In this document: piece by piece, positions 37,475 through 44,956 of the stretch
Position numbering within the stretch: the first letter of the stretch is position 1
Layout: every line of letters begins with the position of its first letter
Source of the DNA: Mesobacillus subterraneus
GTDB taxonomy: Bacteria; Bacillota; Bacilli; Bacillales; Cytobacillaceae
Direction of reading: 5' to 3'
Assembly: GCF_023715485.1 (NCBI RefSeq)
Contig: NZ_JAMBOF010000003.1
Span: forward strand, 326,692-390,691
DNA: 64,000 nt
Notes under the pieces: generated by a model
Told to the model about the DNA's origin: nothing
The model's database searches: none
Seen by the model: the letters and a program-made list of their open reading frames with translations, nothing else
Made by a program: the position numbers and the translations under genes

Positions 37475-37609
37475 TTAGTCCTCATCAAGCATTCTGTATT
37501 TTATGCTTTCATCGTAAAGGCCGTTTTTCTTGCTCCAATACCAGATGATGCCTGCAGATGCAGTAAATGCGAACATGACCATCAGCAAGATCCAAGCTCC
37601 AGTTACCAT
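37475..37609 (-). CDS. ccoS: CcoS-like cbb3 oxidase maturation protein
   Basis: A 44-residue single-TM protein. The helix is about residues 5-24, followed by WYWSKKNGLYDESIKYRMLDED. The pattern of a helix, an aromatic-rich boundary, a (K/S)GxxD and a terminal RML-acidic tail is the CcoS signature. In proteobacteria CcoS is needed to insert cofactors into cbb3 oxidase. SD GGAGGTG precedes two ATGs (37612, 37609). It is divergent from the oxidase genes that start 146 bp away. Confidence 0.75.
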   Translation of the reverse strand: MVTGAWILLMVMFAFTASAGIIWYWSKKNGLYDESIKYRMLDED

Positions 37610-37754
37610 CATGACACCTCCCTCTATAATAGTTGTCTGTTCTACCGAAATACTCTAACAGAAATTCCCGAAACCGTCCAGAGTATATTTATGGGGTTGT
37701 AATAAAAATGCTTTGGGATTAAAATGTGGTGAAAATATTATAGGAGGTAGAACA

Positions 37755-37877
37755 ATGGATCATCAATCTTTGGGATTGTATTTTGATTTCCTTTACTACA
37801 TCGGAGTACCTATTCTTATTATCTTTGTCCTCGATACCATTCGTAAAAAGTACAATAAAAAAGAAGAACAAAATTAA
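37755..37877 (+). CDS. 40-residue single-TM protein (possible CcoQ-like subunit)
   Basis: The gene encodes a short N-terminus, one TM helix (about residues 12-27) and a very basic then acidic tail (RKKYNKKEEQN). The SD TAGGAGG has good spacing. It is the first gene before ccoN, separated from it by a terminator. CcoQ/FixQ are single-TM subunits of similar size in cbb3 operons, so the position is suggestive. Sequence similarity is too weak to be sure. Confidence 0.6.
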   Translation: MDHQSLGLYFDFLYYIGVPILIIFVLDTIRKKYNKKEEQN

Positions 37878-37887
37878 AAATAACTTC

Positions 37888-37919
37888 CAGAGCGGAACAA
37901 TCCCGCTCTGTTTTTTTTT
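37888..37919 (+). terminator. Strong terminator between the 40-aa gene and ccoN
   Basis: CAGAGCGG and CCGCTCTG pair around a short loop, followed by T9. Read-through or a separate promoter must supply ccoN. Confidence 0.88.
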
Positions 37920-38098
37920 GCCATAAATGTAAAAAAAGGCGTCTTTTTCCCAGTTAATAAGCATGTATAAAAGAATTGGATAACACTATAGAAAAGTTGA
38001 ATAACTTAAAAGCAATCTGGGATGTATCATGTAAAATAGCAGATTGTGAAGAAATTGTGAAATATATGTGTTTATTTTATGAACAAGGGAGTGTCAAA

Positions 38099-39472
38099 AT
38101 GTTTACAGACGAAAAATGGAGTTCATCAAAGAATTGGTTCATTGCTGCTGTCTTCTGGATCATCATCGGCATGAGCATGGGACTTCTTACTGCAACAAAA
38201 CAAATCTGGCCAGAATTGTTAAACAATCGCTGGACAACTTACGGGCATGTTCGCTCTGCCCACGTTATGCTCGTCATTTACGCATGGCTTTCAATGGCCT
38301 ATGTAGGATCAATGTTCTACATGATTCCTAAGCTCGCTAAAACCAAGGTTTACAGCGAAAAGCTAGGGAATTTCGCACTAGTATTTTATAACATCGTTAT
38401 TTTAGAAGGTTTCTTTGCATTATTATTCGGTCAGACCGAGGTAATTGAGTATGGTGAATTCCCTCTATGGGTTGACGTTCAGCTTCTTGTGGCAATTGGA
38501 CTTGTAGCTTATAACCTATTCAAGACAGTCGGCCAGAGAACAGAAAAAATGCTTTATGTCAGTCTCTGGTATTTCCTAGGATCATTGCTATGGCTGCCAT
38601 TGACTTGGATTGTCGGAAACTTCCCCGCACAATGGATTCCAAGTGGTGTACAGCAAGGTTTGATGGGCTGGTTCCTTGGACATAATGCTATCGGTCTTTG
38701 GATGACAACTGTAGGTGTAGGCCAAATTTATTACCTGCTTCCTAAGTTGACTGGCCGGCCGCTATACAGCCACCAGCTGTCAATGATCGGCTTCTGGGCA
38801 ATCGCTACATTCTATGTATGGAACGGTCCTCACCACTTGATGAACGGACCAATCCCTGGATGGATTTCTAAAGCGGGAGTTATCCCATCAATCGTTCTTT
38901 TGATTCCGGTTTGGGCAGTTCTTGCTAACTTCTGGGGAACAATGAAGGGATCTTGGGCACAAACACGCACGAGCGTACCGCTTCGCTTCACAATGGCTGG
39001 TACAATTTTTTACCTGTTCGCCTGTCTTCAAGGACCCTTGCAAGCCCTTCCATCTGTAAGTTCAGTCATTAAGTTCACTCACTGGACTGTTGGGCATGCT
39101 CATATGGGACCATTCGGAGCGTTTTCTTTCACATCTTTCGCGGCAATTTATTACATTCTGCCTAAAATTGTTGGCCGTGAAATGTTCAGCAAGAGAGCAA
39201 TGGAAGCTCATTTCTGGTTCTCTACTGTTGGATTCCTAGTATTCGCATTCTCATTATGGATCGCTGGTGTGGTACAAGGATTCGCATGGATCGAAGGAGT
39301 TCCATTCCTGCAAACAGTATTAATGATGGAGCCTTATGTACAGGGCCGTGCAATCGGCGGAACAATGATGTATGTAGCTCAGTTCTTCTTGGCTTGGAAT
39401 ATGTATAAAACTATTAAACTAGCTAAATTAGAGAAAAAACAGCAAGCTCAGCAACAAGCTGCTACTGCTTAA
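38099..39472 (+). CDS. ccoN: cbb3-like (C-family) haem-copper oxidase subunit I
   Basis: A 457-residue protein with about twelve TM helices. Low-spin haem His is in VRSAHVM. The CuB ligands are in FLGHNAIGLW and WNGPHHL, with the C-family cross-link Tyr in FYVWNGPHH. High- and low-spin haem ligands are in WTVGHAHMG. The Glu of CcoN helix IX (FEGPM) is replaced by Gln (LQGPL). An in-frame TTG at 37976 exists, but the ATG at 38099 has SD AAGGGAG. It reduces O2 (or possibly NO) at the membrane with electrons from cytochrome c subunits encoded next. Confidence 0.9.
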   Translation: MFTDEKWSSSKNWFIAAVFWIIIGMSMGLLTATKQIWPELLNNRWTTYGHVRSAHVMLVIYAWLSMAYVGSMFYMIPKLAKTKVYSEKLGNFALVFYNIVILEGFFALLFGQTEVIEYGEFPLWVDVQLLVAIGLVAYNLFKTVGQRTEKMLYVSLWYFLGSLLWLPLTWIVGNFPAQWIPSGVQQGLMGWFLGHNAIGLWMTTVGVGQIYYLLPKLTGRPLYSHQLSMIGFWAIATFYVWNGPHHLMNGPIPGWISKAGVIPSIVLLIPVWAVLANFWGTMKGSWAQTRTSVPLRFTMAGTIFYLFACLQGPLQALPSVSSVIKFTHWTVGHAHMGPFGAFSFTSFAAIYYILPKIVGREMFSKRAMEAHFWFSTVGFLVFAFSLWIAGVVQGFAWIEGVPFLQTVLMMEPYVQGRAIGGTMMYVAQFFLAWNMYKTIKLAKLEKKQQAQQQAATA

Positions 39473-39487
39473 TGAGGAGGGAACACG

Positions 39488-40030
39488 TTGGAACGTAAAC
39501 CATCAGCTGTATTAATCGTTGCTTTAATCTTGTGGACTTTCGGTGTCGCCGGCACAGTCATCCTTCCCCTCTTCGACCAGGAAATCAACTCTGCAACTGC
39601 GAGCGGTGAGCTTCGCAATTACCCAGAGGATTCTGCTGAAGCAAGAGGAAGAGAAGTATATATCCAAAATGGCTGCCAGACTTGCCACACACAATTCGTA
39701 AGAGCATTGCCTGCGGATACAAACCAGAATCTTGGACCAGTATCACAAGGCGGCGACTACAAATATGATTTACCCCACCTATTGGGATCTAACCGTACTG
39801 GCCCGGATTTAATGTGGGTTGGCTTGAAATACAATGAAGATTGGCAGCGCCAGCACTTGATTGATCCTCAATCAACAAGCCCAGGTTCAATCATGCCATC
39901 TTTCGATTATCTTTCTAACCAGGAACTTGATGACCTTGTCGCTTATTTGATGAGCCTCAAGCCAACTGAAGAAAGACTGGAAGAATACAAAAAAGAAATA
40001 AATCTTGAAAAACCGTTGGATAACAACTAA
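39488..40030 (+). CDS. ccoO: CcoO-like membrane-anchored monohaem cytochrome c
   Basis: A 180-residue protein with an N-terminal TM anchor (about 8-28) and a cytochrome c domain. The haem motif is GCQTCHTQ at about residues 62-69. LLGSNRTGPDLMWVGLKY and the axial Met in GSIMPSFDYLS are diagnostic of CcoO. The TTG start at 39488 follows GAGGAGGGA and lies 15 bp after ccoN. It would be the electron-entry subunit of the oxidase. Confidence 0.92.
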   Translation: MERKPSAVLIVALILWTFGVAGTVILPLFDQEINSATASGELRNYPEDSAEARGREVYIQNGCQTCHTQFVRALPADTNQNLGPVSQGGDYKYDLPHLLGSNRTGPDLMWVGLKYNEDWQRQHLIDPQSTSPGSIMPSFDYLSNQELDDLVAYLMSLKPTEERLEEYKKEINLEKPLDNN

Positions 40031-40060
40031 ATTCTTGTTGTTAATTTAACAAAGAAGTAA

Positions 40061-40098
40061 AACCATTACCTTAAGCCCCCAGGTTTAAGGTAATGGTT
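40061..40098 (+). other. Intercistronic hairpin in the oxidase operon
   Basis: AACCATTACCTTAA and its perfect 14-nt complement are separated by 10 nt. No T-run follows, so it is more likely an mRNA processing or stability element than a terminator. Confidence 0.7.
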
Positions 40099-40144
40099 AT
40101 CTGCTCTTCCCATACTTACAGCATTTAAAAGGCAGGTGGAAATC

Positions 40145-40522
40145 ATGAAAAAAGAACATAAAGAAGATATCGTTTCTGACATTAAAATTGAGCATAATAA
40201 AGTGCCGAAGCTTTTAGTGGCTGTATTCTACGTCGTCGCAATCTGGGCAATCGGCTATGCCATCTTTATGCCTGGGAAATTAGCAGTTGAACCTGCTGCA
40301 GCTCCTCAGGACAACAAAGGAGAGATTATTTTTGAAGGTACCTGCCTGAATTGCCATGCGACTGGTGCGGCACCTGATTTAAGCGGTGTAACAGACAGAA
40401 TGCCTGAAGAAGACATAAAGAATGTCATCAAAAAAGGCCGAAACACGATGCCAGCTATCGGTCACCTATACACAGAAAAAGAGATTGACCTGGTATATGA
40501 ATATTTAAAGGACTACAGATAA
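40145..40522 (+). CDS. Membrane-anchored monohaem cytochrome c (CcoP-like)
   Basis: A 125-residue protein with one TM helix (about 20-40), a short linker, then a cytochrome c domain with CLNCHATGAAP near residue 64 and axial Met in NTMPAIG. CcoP in proteobacteria is dihaem and about 300 residues; this is a single-haem, single-TM version. The ATG at 40145 follows AAGGCAGGTGG. It probably serves as the third subunit or the electron donor of the oxidase. Confidence 0.85.
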   Translation: MKKEHKEDIVSDIKIEHNKVPKLLVAVFYVVAIWAIGYAIFMPGKLAVEPAAAPQDNKGEIIFEGTCLNCHATGAAPDLSGVTDRMPEEDIKNVIKKGRNTMPAIGHLYTEKEIDLVYEYLKDYR

Positions 40523-40541
40523 AGAAAGGGGGATTTTCTTC

Positions 40542-41153
40542 GTGGTTAAAACTTTAATCAGATGGGCATTTTTTATCATCATTTTCACTCTTCCATTTTG
40601 GAACGGATTCAGGGTGGATTTCGATAACGAAAAATTATTTTTATTCGGCTATCAATTAAGCTATGAAGCTGGCTATCTATTTTTCGTTTTCCTCTTCTTG
40701 TTCCTGATGGCTTTCCTTGCTCTATCCATGATCATTTACAGGGCATTTTGCCAATATGCTTGCCCTCATAACACTTTCAGCATGCTTCTCAACAAAATTG
40801 AAGCTAAATTAGGTGACAAAGGCAAAGCAGTAACGTTCTTGTTAGCTTTCGTTGTAAGCATCTTCATGGCTTACGCAACAGTAAGTTACTTCTATAACCC
40901 AATCACAATTTGGGAATCTCTTGTGAACTTTAGTATGGATAAGTACTTCTTCCTTGTAACTTCAACGGCTGTTCTTTATACAGCTTTATCTTACAAGGCG
41001 AGAAACTCATTCTGTAAAGTCTGCCCTTACGGACTTGCACAGGGAATTTCCCAAGTGGATGATAAAACGAAATGGCTTACCCATCCTGGAGTATGGATTA
41101 CATGGGGTACGACAACTGCCCTAGTTCTTATCCTGCTTGTTGGATGGTTCTAA
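40542..41153 (+). CDS. Polytopic CxxxCP membrane protein (CcoG/NosR/NapH-related, truncated)
   Basis: A 203-residue protein with about five TM helices and two cysteine pairs: FCQYACPHN (CxxxCP) near residue 68 and FCKVCPYGL (CxxCP) near 160. These resemble the conserved intramembrane cysteines of NosR/NirI, NapH and CcoG. The ferredoxin-type clusters of those proteins are absent. CcoG is a Cu(II) reductase used in cbb3 assembly, and NosR/NapH move quinol electrons. Either metal-centre assembly or electron transfer from quinol is possible. GTG start behind AAAGGGGG. Confidence 0.75.
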   Translation: MVKTLIRWAFFIIIFTLPFWNGFRVDFDNEKLFLFGYQLSYEAGYLFFVFLFLFLMAFLALSMIIYRAFCQYACPHNTFSMLLNKIEAKLGDKGKAVTFLLAFVVSIFMAYATVSYFYNPITIWESLVNFSMDKYFFLVTSTAVLYTALSYKARNSFCKVCPYGLAQGISQVDDKTKWLTHPGVWITWGTTTALVLILLVGWF

Positions 41154-41180
41154 TCGAAAAATAAGCGAGGTGAAAATATA

Positions 41181-42767
41181 ATGAAAAACATTTTAAAATT
41201 ATCAGCTTTGGCACTTTTATCTATATCCCTTACTGCCTGCTCCGAAGCTGCAGTTAAAGATGCTTCTCTGGATGACAAGAACAAGAAAGATCTTTCTGAG
41301 GTGCATGAGGACTATTCTCCTAACTGGTGGAAAGACCAGCCAAACGGCAACGCGGATACAAATATGGACTGGAATGGCGAAGGCTGGATCCTTTCAGCTA
41401 ACGAAGTTAGTAACGGGATTGCCATTGCCGATATCAAAACCGGTAACCCGGTAAAATATATCCAAAGTTCTGGTACTCCTCACCATATCCATTTAAATAA
41501 GGATCAAACATGGGCATTTGCAACACAGCGTTACGGAACGAGCGTACTGGCTATCAATATGGAGACTTTTGAACCACATGACATCGATTTCCCTGGCTTC
41601 GAAAAGCCTCCTGCACCACAGCACATGACCTTTTCTTTTGACGGCAAATACGCATTCACTTCATTGAATGGTGTAGAAGCAGTCGGCATGATTGATGCGA
41701 AAACAGCAAAACTCGTTAAGGTGTTCAAAAATGTCGGTAAAAAGCCAAGGGATTTGAACGTCACTCCTGACGGCAAAAAACTCTTTGTCAGCTTGCAGGC
41801 AGAACCATTCATCACAGTTATCGATATTGAAACTGGAGAAATGAGACACCTTGAGCGGACAGAAACAGACTATGGCAAAGGGACAGGATCCGGTCTTGAT
41901 ATGTCCAATGACGGAAAATATGTTGCAGTTGCCAATACTGCTGACGATGAAGTAGCGATTTATGACGCTAAAACAGAAAAGCTTTTAAAGAAAATTGGAG
42001 ATATTCCAAAGCCAGTTAATTTAAGCTTCATGGGCAATACGCATGATTTGGTTACTGGCAATCGTAATGATGGGTCCATTTCGATCATCGATACAGAGAA
42101 GCTAAAGTTCATCAAGACAGTAAAAACCGGTGCAGGCACAAACATTGCTTACCTTGGTCCTGACGGATACTGGTATACTTCCCAAAACGGCGCAGGCTTC
42201 TTGACAGTCCTTGATCCGAAAGATAATTACAAAATTGTCAGGAAAATCTGGGGAGTACAGAATATTCACTGGCTGGCATGGAGTCCGGACGGAAGCATGA
42301 TGTTCGGATCTAACTGGGGTGACAAAACCCTTACAAAAATTGATTTAACGAAAAAGAAGGATTTCAGACAGACAATTCCTGTCGGGTTGAATCCAAATGG
42401 TATCGCACTAAAAACAGATGTTCCAAAAGATCAGCTTCTGGCATATCAGAAGGGCAATGAGGAAGAAGCAAACAGAATCAAGAAAGCTTCTACGCTTGTC
42501 TTCCCAGAGGCAAAAGATATTAATGAAGAAGCCTTCCTGGGCACTTGCCTTCAGTGCCATGATATTGGCCGAATCATGAAGAATTCAAGTAAAGGCCCCG
42601 AGCAGTGGACATCTGTCGTGGATCGTATGGCCGGTAATGGAGCGAAAATGACTGATGAACAAAGACAGCAGATCATCGATTATCTTGCTTCTGACGCACA
42701 TAAGGCCCTTAAGATCCAAACAGAGCTTGAAGTAGAATTAGCTGAACAAAATAAAGATAAAGAATAA
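41181..42767 (+). CDS. Lipoprotein beta-propeller fused to C-terminal cytochrome c (cytochrome d1-like)
   Basis: A 528-residue protein with lipobox SLTAC at residues 16-20. A YVTN/cytochrome d1-type eight-bladed propeller covers about 60-420 (repeated SPDG/TPDGK, N-D-G-K-Y blades). A monohaem cytochrome c covers about 450-515 with TCLQCHDIGRI. NirS and NirN carry the cytochrome domain N-terminally; here it is C-terminal. His-rich GTPHHIHLN near residue 95 could bind a cofactor. No haem d1 synthesis genes are nearby, so d1 content is unproven. Likely an extracytoplasmic dehydrogenase or reductase exchanging electrons with the oxidase. Last gene of the operon. Confidence 0.8.
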   Translation: MKNILKLSALALLSISLTACSEAAVKDASLDDKNKKDLSEVHEDYSPNWWKDQPNGNADTNMDWNGEGWILSANEVSNGIAIADIKTGNPVKYIQSSGTPHHIHLNKDQTWAFATQRYGTSVLAINMETFEPHDIDFPGFEKPPAPQHMTFSFDGKYAFTSLNGVEAVGMIDAKTAKLVKVFKNVGKKPRDLNVTPDGKKLFVSLQAEPFITVIDIETGEMRHLERTETDYGKGTGSGLDMSNDGKYVAVANTADDEVAIYDAKTEKLLKKIGDIPKPVNLSFMGNTHDLVTGNRNDGSISIIDTEKLKFIKTVKTGAGTNIAYLGPDGYWYTSQNGAGFLTVLDPKDNYKIVRKIWGVQNIHWLAWSPDGSMMFGSNWGDKTLTKIDLTKKKDFRQTIPVGLNPNGIALKTDVPKDQLLAYQKGNEEEANRIKKASTLVFPEAKDINEEAFLGTCLQCHDIGRIMKNSSKGPEQWTSVVDRMAGNGAKMTDEQRQQIIDYLASDAHKALKIQTELEVELAEQNKDKE

Positions 42768-42790
42768 GAAAAGCGTATGCACCAAAAATA

Positions 42791-42832
42791 GAAAAATCCT
42801 AATGTCCCTTAACAGGAGGCATTAGGATTTTC
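42791..42832. terminator. Bidirectional terminator between the propeller gene and LysR gene
   Basis: AAAATCCTAATG and CATTAGGATTTT form a 12-bp stem. The right arm lies within the last codons of the LysR gene. Confidence 0.8.
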
Positions 42833-43711
42833 ATCTAAATCAGTTATGAAATTCCATGCTCTCTCATGGAGATTGGATTTGAACTGATTGTCTTTTCTTA
42901 GCAGGTAGAATGGACGGGAGCGGTCCCTGTCTTTAAATGGACTGACAATGAGCTGTCTTGATTTAATTTCCGGACAGATCGCCAGCTTTGAAAATACAGC
43001 GACCCCCAATCCATTTTTTACACCTTCCTTGATCAGCGTGTTGCTATTATAGACAAGGACAGATTTCGGCTCGATGTTCAACCCTTTCCATAAATCAAGA
43101 GTTGCCTGCCTCATTGCGCAGCCTGGCTCGCGTATTAGCCATGTCATTTCCTCAAGCTTTTCAGGAGCCTGATTACTTGGGTCAATACGCAGCTGAGGTG
43201 AGACACCAAGCACGAGCAAGTCATCATAGAATTCATGAGATATGAAATCATAGCGCCCGGCTTGTCCCTCGACAAGGGCAAGGTCAATTTCAGATGCATA
43301 CAGTAAATCAGTTATATGGACAGAAGTCCCAATCGTGATTTGAATTTGGCTGCTGGTAATATCCGGATTCAGTTTAATGAAGTCCTGGATCATCTTTGAA
43401 ATCAGGCATTCACCAATCGTATTGCTGCAGCCAATTTTTATTGTTTGGCTTGTGTCACCCTCAGCTAAGAGAGTTTCGAGTTTATCATTTAACGCCAGCA
43501 GCTGTTGTCCATGATCGAACAATGTCTTGCCGGCCTCTGATAATTTGATTTTCCGATTGGCTCTGATAAACAGTTGTTTATTATAGTAAGTCTCTAATTG
43601 GCTGATTTGATGGCTTACGGCTGGCTGAGAGAGATTCAACATCTTGCCTGCCTGGGAGAAGCTCTCATATTTGGCCGCAGCTATAAATGTCTTTAAATGT
43701 TCCAAGTTCAA
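42809..43711 (-). CDS. LysR-family transcriptional regulator (CysL-like)
   Basis: A 300-residue regulator. The N-terminal HTH reads MNLEHLKTFIAAAKYESFSQAGKMLNLSQPAVSHQI, and a periplasmic-binding-like effector domain covers about 90-290. The cluster context is redox and sulfur; B. subtilis CysL, which controls sulfite reductase, is of similar size and type, but no specific orthology is claimed. It is divergent from a 61-residue membrane protein with only 43 bp between, so it probably controls that gene. Confidence 0.9.
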   Translation of the reverse strand: MNLEHLKTFIAAAKYESFSQAGKMLNLSQPAVSHQISQLETYYNKQLFIRANRKIKLSEAGKTLFDHGQQLLALNDKLETLLAEGDTSQTIKIGCSNTIGECLISKMIQDFIKLNPDITSSQIQITIGTSVHITDLLYASEIDLALVEGQAGRYDFISHEFYDDLLVLGVSPQLRIDPSNQAPEKLEEMTWLIREPGCAMRQATLDLWKGLNIEPKSVLVYNSNTLIKEGVKNGLGVAVFSKLAICPEIKSRQLIVSPFKDRDRSRPFYLLRKDNQFKSNLHERAWNFITDLDENPNASC

Positions 43712-43754
43712 TATGATCGCACCCCTTTATTACTATAGATTTGGAGGGAAGAAA

Positions 43755-43940
43755 ATGAAAAAAGTAGATATCATCGTTACCGTTATCGTATTATCTGTAT
43801 TTATTTTCGGTTTGATGTACTTTACAAAGGATGATTCCATCACCTACCGTGATGTGAAGTTTGAAATAGCCTCTTTGGCCATTTTATCCACTGTTTCCCT
43901 GTTCACTTATTTCGGGATTAAGAGAAATTTAAACCATTAA
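43755..43940 (+). CDS. Small two-TM membrane protein, function unknown
   Basis: A 61-residue protein with hydrophobic helices at about 4-22 and 36-54 and short charged ends. The ATG at 43755 has SD TTGGAGGG. An in-frame upstream ATG at 43644 lies inside the divergent LysR gene and is unlikely. It is alone between the LysR gene and a terminator. No family recognised. Confidence 0.6.
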   Translation: MKKVDIIVTVIVLSVFIFGLMYFTKDDSITYRDVKFEIASLAILSTVSLFTYFGIKRNLNH

Positions 43941-43988
43941 GTTGGATTATACCACATAGGGTTTAGGTAAACTGCAATAAAATGAATG

Positions 43989-44027
43989 TAAAACCTAGGA
44001 AATCTCCTAGGTTTTATTTTTTTACTT
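43989..44027 (+). terminator. Terminator after the 61-aa gene
   Basis: AAAACCTAGGA and TCCTAGGTTTT pair with a 3-4 nt loop, followed by ATTTTTTT. Confidence 0.88.
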
Positions 44028-44073
44028 AAAACAGTATACTAGCAATCAAAACAGCATAAGAATAACGTCAACA

Positions 44074-44131
44074 TTTACAAGAGACTACCATTCATTATAC
44101 AATATTTAAACAGAAATACCAATAGGGGTAT
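44074..44131 (+). promoter_or_regulatory. Promoter with CsoR/CstR-type operator before ccdA
   Basis: TTTACA (44074-44079) and TATACA (44096-44101), 16 bp apart, form a sigma-A promoter. ATACC-AATAGG-GGTAT (44116-44131) lies just after the -10. Half-sites and 6-bp spacing are identical to the site at 37070. This links ccdA and the kinase/regulator genes behind it to the sulfur operons. The GGGTAT could alternatively be a sigma-B -10, but a -35 at proper spacing is not convincing. Confidence 0.6.
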
Positions 44132-44207
44132 ATTGATTTACTGTATCTTCATTAATCCTTAACAAACAAATCACAATATAGAGTATAGAAAAGGAGTGAT
44201 CTTTAAA

Positions 44208-44921
44208 ATGACAGAGATTGGATTATTTTTTGCTTTTACTGCTGGAATATTATCGTTTTTCTCACCATGTGTATTTCCCCTCCTCCCTGCCTACATAACG
44301 CATTTGACTGGAGGAAAGATTGAAGGTTCAAAGGTAGCTGTTGACCGCACCACGCTTTTCAGCCGCTCTTTCGGCTTCATTATAGGGTTTAGTTTAATTT
44401 TTATCGTAATGGGTGCATCCGCGTCTTTCCTTGGTCAGGTATTCGCAAACTATAGAACAATTGTTATGCAAATTGCCGGCTTGCTTATTATTGTCTTTGG
44501 CTTGCAGATGGCCGGTTTGCTGAACATCAAATTTTTGATGATGGAGAAAAAAGTTCATTCTGAAACAAAATCCAAAGGTGCTTTCAGTTCAGTTTTCCTG
44601 GGCATGGCGTTTGCAAGCGGCTGGTCCCCTTGTGTTGGACTTGCTCTTTCATCGATCCTGCTGCTGGCAAGTTCATCAGATACTTTATATCAAGGAATGT
44701 ATCTGCTTACATCCTATTCCCTTGGAATGGCCGTTCCGTTCTTGATTATTTCATTTGTTATTTCTTATTCTTTGAAGGCAATCAAGAAAATCAACAAATA
44801 TCTAGCTAAGCTGGCATTCGTTAACGGAATGATCATGGTTGGCATGGGCTTCCTCGTCCTTTCAGGACAAATGCAAAAAATCAGTGCCTGGCTGTCTGCG
44901 TATAGCTTGTTCCAATTTTAA
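44208..44921 (+). CDS. ccdA: CcdA-type thiol-disulfide transmembrane electron carrier
   Basis: A 237-residue protein with six TM helices and the conserved cysteines in FFSPCVFPLLPAY near residue 20 and GWSPCVGLALSS near 140. It moves reducing equivalents from cytoplasmic thioredoxin to extracytoplasmic TlpA/ResA-like proteins for cytochrome c maturation. Those partners occur at 47918. The ATG at 44208 follows AAAGGAGTGAT. First gene of a run with a two-component system. Confidence 0.93.
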   Translation: MTEIGLFFAFTAGILSFFSPCVFPLLPAYITHLTGGKIEGSKVAVDRTTLFSRSFGFIIGFSLIFIVMGASASFLGQVFANYRTIVMQIAGLLIIVFGLQMAGLLNIKFLMMEKKVHSETKSKGAFSSVFLGMAFASGWSPCVGLALSSILLLASSSDTLYQGMYLLTSYSLGMAVPFLIISFVISYSLKAIKKINKYLAKLAFVNGMIMVGMGFLVLSGQMQKISAWLSAYSLFQF

Positions 44922-44956
44922 TTCTTGCCTGCAGGCTGCATGAAGGGGTGTTTCAT

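Noticed and set aside
38028..38080. FNR box (TGTGA-N6-TCACA) before ccoN
   Set aside because: Only TGTGAA half-sites are present, without a matching second half at the right spacing.
37976..38098. N-terminal extension of CcoN from the TTG at 37976
   Set aside because: The extra 41 residues are not hydrophobic or conserved-looking and the ATG at 38099 has a proper SD.
41181..42767. Calling the propeller-cytochrome a nitrite reductase (NirS)
   Set aside because: The cytochrome domain is at the wrong end, the protein is a lipoprotein, and no haem d1 synthesis genes are in the window.
43644..43754. 98-residue version of the small protein beside LysR
   Set aside because: The first 37 codons lie antisense within the LysR HTH region; the SD-supported ATG is at 43755.
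44104..44131. Sigma-B promoter at the ccdA upstream region (GGGTAT)
   Set aside because: The best -35-like ATTTAA is 16 bp away, too far, while a good sigma-A promoter and a symmetric operator explain the sequence better.
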